DNA of 30,528 bases from Porticoccus sp964608185 (GTDB taxonomy: Bacteria > Pseudomonadota > Gammaproteobacteria > Pseudomonadales > Porticoccaceae). Where the stretch lies: the NCBI GenBank assembly GCA_964608185.1, contig CAZSMR010000013.1, positions 1 through 30,528 of the forward strand, given 5' to 3'. The notes below the pieces were generated by a model. It ran no database searches. It saw only the letters and a list, made by a program, of their open reading frames with translations, and had not been told where the DNA came from. The translations under genes and the position numbers were made by a program. Positions 25,595 through 30,528 of the stretch are shown one piece after another (position 1 is the stretch's first letter; each line of letters opens with the position of its first letter).

Positions 25595-25609
25595 CCCGCT
25601 AGGCTCCAC
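25595..25609 (+). repeat. Second copy of the tRNA-Ala 3' end, att-like direct repeat or tRNA remnant
   Basis: The 15 bases CCCGCTAGGCTCCAC repeat exactly the 3' end of the tRNA gene (25445-25459). Similarity continues with two transitions through CYAATYAT. Weaker similarity may extend left (ACTTGGCGT at about 25564 against ACTGGCAGT of the anticodon arm, and AGTGGT against AGCGGT of the T-arm). The copy abuts the psiE stop codon. It may be the far attachment site of a lost or tiny integrated element, or the eroded 3' half of a duplicated tRNA. Confidence 0.75.
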
Positions 25610-25612
25610 TAA

Positions 25613-26044
25613 TTATTCTGACCCATCTTTGTCTTGTTTAAACTCTTTCTTTTTCTCAAGACTCATCTTATCTTTCATGCTCATGATGTAGGCTGATCCA
25701 GATAAAATCAATATGGCTCCAGCTTCTCCAAGCAACATCAATGCATCCATATCTTTGCTATGCATGATAATTAGCCTGCAAAGAGCTGTAATTGCAATAA
25801 TTATAGGTAAAGTAACAGGAATTCTGCTTGTACTATAAAAAGCACCAACCATTCCTATAATTTCAACATATATAAATAACATGAAAAGATCAGATAGCAG
25901 TATGTCTCTAGCCAGATACATACTGAATAAGTATTGGGCAGCTGCTATGCACGTTGCTATACCAATAATTACTAGGAGAGCCTTTTCGCTCGTGACCGTA
26001 GTCCAGTGAAGACCTTTTTTAATCTTAGGTAGTTTAAAATCCAT
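25613..26044 (-). CDS. psiE: PsiE-family phosphate-starvation-inducible membrane protein
   Basis: A 143-residue inner-membrane protein with four hydrophobic segments (about residues 22-43, 53-70, 76-93 and 103-122) and charged ends (N-terminal MDFKLPKIKKG, C-terminal KKKEFKQDKDGSE). The layout and the FMLFIYVEIIGMV segment fit the PsiE family, whose E. coli member is induced under phosphate starvation but whose biochemical role is unknown. No Pho box is evident in the short space towards gltA. Its stop codon lies three bases from the repeated tRNA 3' end, so its arrival or retention may be linked to a recombination event at the tRNA. Confidence 0.75.
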   Translation of the reverse strand: MDFKLPKIKKGLHWTTVTSEKALLVIIGIATCIAAAQYLFSMYLARDILLSDLFMLFIYVEIIGMVGAFYSTSRIPVTLPIIIAITALCRLIIMHSKDMDALMLLGEAGAILILSGSAYIMSMKDKMSLEKKKEFKQDKDGSE

Positions 26045-26117
26045 ATTTGAATCATAAACTATACTAGGGTTTTTAACCTAATTTTTAAGAAATTCAGTTC
26101 CGTGAAAATTTATAGGC

Positions 26118-26144
26118 AAAAAAAACCGCAATAAATTGCGGCTT
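26118..26144 (-). terminator. Rho-independent terminator of gltA
   Basis: On the minus strand a perfect 7-base stem CCGCAAT/ATTGCGG with a tight loop is followed by eight Ts, starting about 20 bases after the gltA stop. psiE starts about 75 bases further on, so gltA and psiE are probably separate transcripts. Confidence 0.88.
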
Positions 26145-26160
26145 GAGAGTATTCTTTAGT

Positions 26161-27441
26161 TTACTGGGCTGGGTAGTCTCTTTTTGTGTACCCCGTATAA
26201 TTTTGACGCGGTCTACCAATCCGGTATGGGTTGCTTAGCATCTCGTTCCAATGTGCTATCCATCCTACAGTCCGACCTGTAGCAAAAATAACCGTAAACA
26301 TTTCTGGAGAAATTCCTATAGCTTTCATTATTATTCCTGAATAGAAATCAACATTTGGGTAAAGCTTCTTTTCAGCAAAGTATTCATCATCAAGTGCTAT
26401 TTGCTCTAAACGCTTAGCGATTCTTAAAAGAGGGTCATTTTCTAGACCGAGTTCGGCGAGAACCTCATCGCAGCTTATTTTCATCACTTTGGCTCTTGGA
26501 TCAAAGTTTTTGTAGACTCGATGACCAAAACCCATTAAACGAAATGGATCTTCTTTGTCTTTAGCTCTTAATATAAAGCTATCAATATTTTTTTCGTCTC
26601 CAATCTCTTCTAGCATTTCTAGTACAGCTTGGTTTGCTCCTCCGTGAGCGGGACCCCATAATGCTGCAATACCACTGGCTATACAGGCATAAGGATTAGC
26701 TCCAGTTGAGCCGGCTAGGCGAACTGTTGATGTAGAGGCATTCTGTTCGTGGTCTGCATGCAGTAAAAAAATACGGTCCATAGCCCTCTCTATAACTGGA
26801 CTAACTGCACTAGTTTTTCCAGAGCTACCAAACATCATATTTAAAAAATTTGCAGAATAACTAAGAGTGTCATCGGTTGGTACAAAAGTTTGACCTTTAA
26901 AATGCCTATGACACATAGCTGCAAGAATCGGCATTTTTGCTATCAACCTTTGAATGGTAGCCATTCTGTCTTCTGGGTTATTGATATCCATTTTAGAATT
27001 ATAGGTGGCAGACATTGCAGCAACAGCGCTACATAACATTGCCATTGGATGTGATCCCTGAGGAAACGCCTTGAAAATATGTTCGGCAGCACCCTCTATG
27101 TGGCGATATTTTTTTATTTCATCTAAAAAAGTTTCTTTTTCTGAAACGGAAGGTAGCTCGCCATTTATAAGAAGGAAACATGTTTCAAGAAAATCAGAAT
27201 TATTAGCAAGTTGGTCAATGGGGTAACCTCGGTGAAGAAGAATACCTTTACCTCCATCTATAAATGTGATTTTTGATTCACAGGACGCGGTCACACCAAA
27301 ACCAGCATCTATGGTAAAGCAACCAGTTTGCGGTACTTTGGCAATGTCTATTACATCCTGACCAACTGTGCTCTTAAGAACTGGTAGCTCTATTGCACCA
27401 TCCGAACTTTCGGTCGAGAGATAAAAATTATTATTACTCAT
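26161..27441 (-). CDS. gltA: Citrate synthase (type II)
   Basis: GltA condenses acetyl-CoA with oxaloacetate to citrate, the entry step of the TCA cycle. The 426-residue product is of the hexameric, gram-negative type, with an N-terminal beta domain (about 1-60). Key segments are GILLHRGYPIDQL, LHADHEQNASTSTVR, the histidine in WGPAHGGANQAVLEML (near residue 265), GFGHRVYKNFDPRAK with the second histidine (near 305), and the catalytic-aspartate region followed by ATGRTVGWIAHWNEM. The open frame extends to 27468, but AGGAGAG lies just before the ATG at 27441, which I prefer. Two candidate promoters and a Fur box lie upstream, in the region shared with sdhC. Confidence 0.96.
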   Translation of the reverse strand: MSNNNFYLSTESSDGAIELPVLKSTVGQDVIDIAKVPQTGCFTIDAGFGVTASCESKITFIDGGKGILLHRGYPIDQLANNSDFLETCFLLINGELPSVSEKETFLDEIKKYRHIEGAAEHIFKAFPQGSHPMAMLCSAVAAMSATYNSKMDINNPEDRMATIQRLIAKMPILAAMCHRHFKGQTFVPTDDTLSYSANFLNMMFGSSGKTSAVSPVIERAMDRIFLLHADHEQNASTSTVRLAGSTGANPYACIASGIAALWGPAHGGANQAVLEMLEEIGDEKNIDSFILRAKDKEDPFRLMGFGHRVYKNFDPRAKVMKISCDEVLAELGLENDPLLRIAKRLEQIALDDEYFAEKKLYPNVDFYSGIIMKAIGISPEMFTVIFATGRTVGWIAHWNEMLSNPYRIGRPRQNYTGYTKRDYPAQ

Positions 27442-27489
27442 CTGGCTCTCCTGGGAGGCTTGCAGCAAAAAATTGTAAGTTATAAAAAT

Positions 27490-27504
27490 CGATAATAATT
27501 ATCA
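27490..27504. promoter_or_regulatory. Fur box between gltA and sdhC
   Basis: The sequence CGATAATAATTATCA matches the 7-1-7 Fur motif TGATAATNATTATCA at 14 of 15 positions, and the core GATAATAATTATC is a perfect inverted repeat. It lies about 50 bases upstream of the gltA ATG and about 270 upstream of sdhC. It overlaps the -10 box of a second candidate gltA promoter. Confidence 0.65.
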
Positions 27505-27527
27505 TTACCATTTATAAGTTATCGCAA
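27498..27527 (-). promoter_or_regulatory. Candidate second gltA promoter (P2) overlapped by the Fur box
   Basis: On the minus strand TTGCGA is separated by 18 bases from GATAAT (one mismatch to TATAAT). The -10 hexamer is part of the Fur palindrome, so bound Fur would block polymerase. The start point would be near 27491. Confidence 0.4.
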
Positions 27528-27545
27528 ATTAAATATAAGAGCGAA

Positions 27546-27573
27546 ACTATAGCGTGCTTCATCAATTTGTCAA
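27546..27573 (-). promoter_or_regulatory. Main candidate gltA promoter (P1)
   Basis: On the minus strand a perfect TTGACA is followed after 16 bases by TATAGT. Transcription would begin near 27539 and run through the Fur box, giving a leader of about 100 bases. This is the best-matching promoter in the gltA-sdhC region. Confidence 0.65.
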
Positions 27574-27628
27574 TTTTTATTGAGTAAAATAAATTGTATG
27601 AATACCGAAAATCTAGCGTTATATTTGA

Positions 27629-27657
27629 TTGTAAGAGACATTGAATGTACTTATAAT
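27629..27657 (+). promoter_or_regulatory. Candidate sdhCDAB promoter
   Basis: TTGTAA and a perfect TATAAT are separated by 17 bases. The predicted start near 27664 leaves a leader of about 107 bases before sdhC. The rest of the 27469-27770 gap shows only the gltA elements described separately. Confidence 0.55.
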
Positions 27658-27770
27658 TGCCAACAAATAAAATTCATCAGAAATATGATTCTTATGTTTC
27701 TTTTTTAAAACTGTTAGTTCTTGTCGTTACTGTTTTAGATTAAAAAATAGTTAATTTTAAGGTATATATT

Positions 27771-28148
27771 TTGGATAAAAAAAGACCTGTTAATTTAGAC
27801 CTTGGTACTATACAGCTACCAGTGACTGCATATGTCTCGATTCTGCATAGAATTTCAGGAGTTGTTCTTTTTGGTGTTGTAGGTATTTTTTTATGGATAT
27901 TAGATTCTAGCTTATCTTCTAAAGAAAGCTTTAATGCAATAAAAGAGACTATGACTAGCCTTACAGCTCAAATAATAATTTGGCTTTCACTGGCGGCTTT
28001 AATTTATCACTTAGTCGCTGGTCTAAGGCATTTAGTGATGGACTTTGGTTTCGGAGAAACATTAAGTGGCGGAGTATTAGGTGCTAAAATAGTTTTAATT
28101 CTATCAGGCTTACTCATGTTAATAGCGGGATTTTGGTTATGGGTTTAG
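27771..28148 (+). CDS. sdhC: Succinate dehydrogenase cytochrome b556 subunit (SdhC)
   Basis: SdhC is a membrane anchor of succinate dehydrogenase (complex II) that helps bind haem b and ubiquinone. The 125-residue protein starts with KKRPVNLDLGTIQLPVTAYVSILHRISG, matching the E. coli N-terminus, and has three membrane helices. The haem-ligand histidine is in the YHLVAGLRHLVMDFGF segment near residues 80-95. The start is a TTG preceded by AAGG at suitable spacing. No ATG or GTG exists upstream in frame before a stop codon, and a later start would remove the conserved N-terminus. It overlaps sdhD by 10 bases. Confidence 0.94.
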   Translation: MDKKRPVNLDLGTIQLPVTAYVSILHRISGVVLFGVVGIFLWILDSSLSSKESFNAIKETMTSLTAQIIIWLSLAALIYHLVAGLRHLVMDFGFGETLSGGVLGAKIVLILSGLLMLIAGFWLWV

Positions 28149-28513
28149 TAGCAAGCATCAAAAATTTTAATCGTAATGGACTTTTGGAGTGGTCTTTACA
28201 GCGAGTCACATCACTCATAATGACTGCATATGTACTGTTTGTTACATACTATCTGCTGACTCATCCGAATATAGATTATAGTCAATGGAGGGATCTAAAC
28301 GGAATTTTCCTGATGAAAGTATTGAGCATCATGACAGTGTCGTCGATTGCACTTCACTCAATCATTGGACTTTGGGGTGTCATTACGGATTATATTACGG
28401 TACGTCTACTTGGACCTAAGGCCGTAACACTAAATTTAATTTTTCAGATTGGGATGATTGCCATAACATTGGTATATCTTGTATGGGCTATTAGCATAGT
28501 TTGGAGCATTTAG
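28139..28513 (+). CDS. sdhD: Succinate dehydrogenase hydrophobic membrane anchor (SdhD)
   Basis: SdhD is the second membrane anchor of complex II; with SdhC it forms the haem b and quinone sites. The product is 124 residues with three helices. SSIALHSIIGLWGVITDYI near residues 66-85 holds the haem-ligand histidine and the TDY motif, whose tyrosine contacts quinone in E. coli. NRNGLLEWSLQRVTSLIMTAY also matches the family opening. The frame could start at a TTG at 28133, but the ATG at 28139, ten bases inside sdhC and following GCGGGA, is preferred. sdhA follows after four bases. Confidence 0.93.
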   Translation: MGLVASIKNFNRNGLLEWSLQRVTSLIMTAYVLFVTYYLLTHPNIDYSQWRDLNGIFLMKVLSIMTVSSIALHSIIGLWGVITDYITVRLLGPKAVTLNLIFQIGMIAITLVYLVWAISIVWSI

Positions 28514-28517
28514 GATT

Positions 28518-30284
28518 ATGAGAACTATTACTTTTGATGGATTAATTGTTGGTGGAGGTGGAGCAGGAATGCGTGCCGCATTACAGCTTTCTCAATCGGG
28601 CCATAAGACAGCGGTAATTACTAAAGTCTTTCCAACTCGCTCACACACTGTTTCTGCGCAAGGTGGAATCACGTGTGCTATTGCAAGTGACGATCCAGAT
28701 GATGACTGGAGGTGGCATATGTACGATACAGTCAAAGGTTCTGATTATATTGGAGATCAAGATGCTATTGAATATATGTGTTCAGTCGGGCCTGAGGCAG
28801 TATTCGAACTCGAGCATATGGGGCTACCATTCTCTCGTACTGATGAGGGCCGAATATATCAGCGTCCTTTTGGTGGCCAGTCTAAGAATTTTGGTGAAGG
28901 TGGTCAGGCAGCACGAACTTGTGCCGCTGCAGACCGAACTGGCCACGCTCTTTTGCATACCCTGTACCAAAATAATGTAAAAAATGAGACTGTTTTTTTT
29001 AACGAATGGTATGCAGTCGATCTAGTAAAAAACGATGATAATGCAGTTGTTGGTGTTATCGCTATTGAGATAGAGACTGGTGAGACAGTTTTTGTGAAGT
29101 CAAGTGCTACTGTTCTTGCTACAGGCGGAGCTGGTCGTATTTATGCTTCCACAACCAATGCACATATATGTACTGGAGATGGTATTGGTATGGCTCTAAG
29201 AGCAGGATTTCCAGTGCAAGATATGGAAATGTGGCAATTCCATCCAACTGGTATATACGGAGCTGGAACTTTAGTTACTGAAGGGTGCAGAGGTGAAGGT
29301 GGCTACCTAATAAATAAAGATGGCGAACGCTTCATGGAAAGATATGCTCCAAATGTTAAAGATCTAGCAGGACGCGATGTTGTTGCAAGATCTATGGTGC
29401 TTGAAATACTTGAAGGTCGGGGTTGTGGCAAAGATGGAGATCACGTTCGTTTAAAACTAGATCATCTTGGAGAAGAAGTGCTAGAGAGTCGTTTGCCAGG
29501 CATATGCGAACTTTCAAAAACATTTGCACATGTCGATCCTGTTAAAGAACCTATTCCCGTAGTTCCAACCTGTCACTATATGATGGGCGGTATACCCACT
29601 AATGTTGATGGCCAGGCCTTAACATATGACGAAAATGGAAATATTGAAGTTATAAATGGTCTTTATGCTTGCGGAGAAGCAGCATGTGTTTCTGTTCATG
29701 GAGCTAATCGTTTAGGTGGTAATTCTTTGCTTGATTTAGTTGTTTTTGGAAGAGCCGCCGGCTTATTTATTGAAAAGTGTCTCGGTGAGGGTATTGATCA
29801 GATTGATCCGACCGATGAAAATATCAATTCAGCGACGAAAAGACTAAATTTCATCAATAATGGCTCCAAAGACGGTGAATCTGCTGATGTTTTACGTGTT
29901 GAGCTCCAAAAAGTAATGCAAAATTATTTTGGTGTTTTTCGCAGGGGTGACTTCATGAAAGAGGGTATCGAGCAGTTGAAAGCTTTACGGATTAGAATAG
30001 AAAACGTCTGTCTGGAAGATACTAGTAATGTTTATAATACCGCTCGTATCGAGGCTCTGGAACTTCAAAATCTGTTAGAGGTTGCTGAAGCAACAGCAAT
30101 TACTGCAGAATGGCGTAAAGAAAGTCGAGGTGCCCACGCTAGAGAAGACTTTTCTGAGCGTGATGATAAAAATTGGTTGTGTCATTCTATGTACTTTCCT
30201 GAGGGACAGCATGTTGAAAAAAGGAAAGTAAACTTCTCACCCAAAACAATGGATCATTTCGAACCAAAAGTTCGTGTTTATTAA
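28518..30284 (+). CDS. sdhA: Succinate dehydrogenase flavoprotein subunit (SdhA)
   Basis: SdhA oxidises succinate to fumarate with covalently bound FAD on the cytoplasmic side of complex II. The 588-residue protein has the same length as E. coli SdhA. The dinucleotide-binding GGGGAGMRAALQLSQSG lies near residue 11, and RSHTVSAQGGI near 41 contains the histidine that carries FAD. WQFHPTGIYGAG (near 240), TEGCRGEGGYL, the active-site arginine region ERYAPNVKDLAGRDVVAR and HYMMGGIPTN (near 355) form the substrate site. It sits between sdhD and sdhB in the standard order. Confidence 0.97.
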   Translation: MRTITFDGLIVGGGGAGMRAALQLSQSGHKTAVITKVFPTRSHTVSAQGGITCAIASDDPDDDWRWHMYDTVKGSDYIGDQDAIEYMCSVGPEAVFELEHMGLPFSRTDEGRIYQRPFGGQSKNFGEGGQAARTCAAADRTGHALLHTLYQNNVKNETVFFNEWYAVDLVKNDDNAVVGVIAIEIETGETVFVKSSATVLATGGAGRIYASTTNAHICTGDGIGMALRAGFPVQDMEMWQFHPTGIYGAGTLVTEGCRGEGGYLINKDGERFMERYAPNVKDLAGRDVVARSMVLEILEGRGCGKDGDHVRLKLDHLGEEVLESRLPGICELSKTFAHVDPVKEPIPVVPTCHYMMGGIPTNVDGQALTYDENGNIEVINGLYACGEAACVSVHGANRLGGNSLLDLVVFGRAAGLFIEKCLGEGIDQIDPTDENINSATKRLNFINNGSKDGESADVLRVELQKVMQNYFGVFRRGDFMKEGIEQLKALRIRIENVCLEDTSNVYNTARIEALELQNLLEVAEATAITAEWRKESRGAHAREDFSERDDKNWLCHSMYFPEGQHVEKRKVNFSPKTMDHFEPKVRVY

Positions 30285-30306
30285 TTAGATAGGGGTTTGT
30301 TGCGTT

Positions 30307-30528
30307 ATGTTAAAAGTAAGTATTTACCGTTTTAATCCTGAGGTAGACGAAGCCCCGTATATGCAGGATTATGATTTTGATACCCAAGGAAAAGACCTGA
30401 TGGTCCTCGACGTCCTAGGTATGCTAAAAAGTAGAGATCCATCAATTTCTTACCGTAGATCTTGCCGTGAGGGAGTATGTGGTTCTGATGGTATGAATAT
30501 AAACGGAAAGAATGGACTAGGATGTATA
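30307..30528 (+). CDS. sdhB: Succinate dehydrogenase iron-sulfur subunit (SdhB), 5' part only
   Basis: SdhB carries the 2Fe-2S, 4Fe-4S and 3Fe-4S clusters that take electrons from FAD to quinone. Only the first 74 codons lie in the window. They encode MLKVSIYRFNPEVDEAPYMQ and the 2Fe-2S site RRSCREGVCGSDGMNINGKN, ending with the final cysteine of that cluster just before the window edge. As in E. coli, an aspartate (CGSD) occupies the third ligand position. The ATG lies 22 bases after the sdhA stop. The other two clusters must lie beyond the edge. Confidence 0.95.
   Translation, partial: MLKVSIYRFNPEVDEAPYMQDYDFDTQGKDLMVLDVLGMLKSRDPSISYRRSCREGVCGSDGMNINGKNGLGCI

Overview
The window is AT-rich chromosomal DNA from a gammaproteobacterium. 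NuoI and the Nuo membrane subunits are of the E. coli/Pseudomonas type. RssB is fused to an apparently active PP2C phosphatase domain and is followed by a STAS partner, as I recall from Pseudomonas. The clusters dnaX-ybaB-recR-rnd-ycgL, mlaA-rssB-STAS with dusA nearby, and gltA divergent from sdhCDAB also match gene orders I recall from Pseudomonadales and Oceanospirillales. The low GC content, short intergenic spaces and single-copy housekeeping content suggest a streamlined marine member of that broad group. The exact lineage cannot be fixed by reading alone. A run of exactly 100 Ns inside hrpA shows that this is a scaffolded draft assembly.

Layout. Positions 1-5989 hold the distal end of the complex I operon (nuoI partial, then nuoJKLMN, very tightly packed), followed by a small two-CBS-domain protein. 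Positions 6489-7542 hold two short minus-strand genes for unrecognised exported or membrane-anchored proteins, the most accessory-looking part of the window. Positions 7683-9890 carry a GloC-like metallo-hydrolase, a dimeric (all-alpha) dUTPase and the tRNA thiolase TtcA. Positions 10018-17999 carry dnaX, ybaB, recR, rnd, ycgL and hrpA (the last interrupted by the assembly gap), ending at a hairpin terminator shared with the convergent porin gene. Positions 19628-22125 hold mlaA, a PP2C response regulator of the RssB family and its STAS partner. They converge on dusA-terB, which runs the other way. gltX follows on the plus strand, then a tRNA-Ala(GGC) gene with its own promoter and terminator. 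psiE and gltA lie on the minus strand, and the window ends in the divergent sdhCDAB operon (sdhB partial).

How the genes work together. Complex I, citrate synthase and succinate dehydrogenase form an aerobic respiratory core. A near-perfect Fur box lies in the gltA-sdhC intergenic region, overlapping a candidate gltA promoter, which suggests iron control of TCA-cycle entry. The dnaX-ybaB-recR group serves replication and recombinational repair, and rnd, hrpA, ttcA, dusA, gltX and the tRNA serve RNA metabolism and translation. RssB and the STAS protein probably form a partner-switching module that controls RpoS or another sigma factor.

I found no CRISPR array, insertion sequence, prophage, toxin-antitoxin pair or defence island. 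The points most worth a second look are: a second, degraded copy of the tRNA-Ala 3' end placed exactly at the end of psiE; the Fur box in the gltA promoter region; a possible programmed frameshift site in dnaX; and the unrecognised minus-strand gene pair at 6489-7542.
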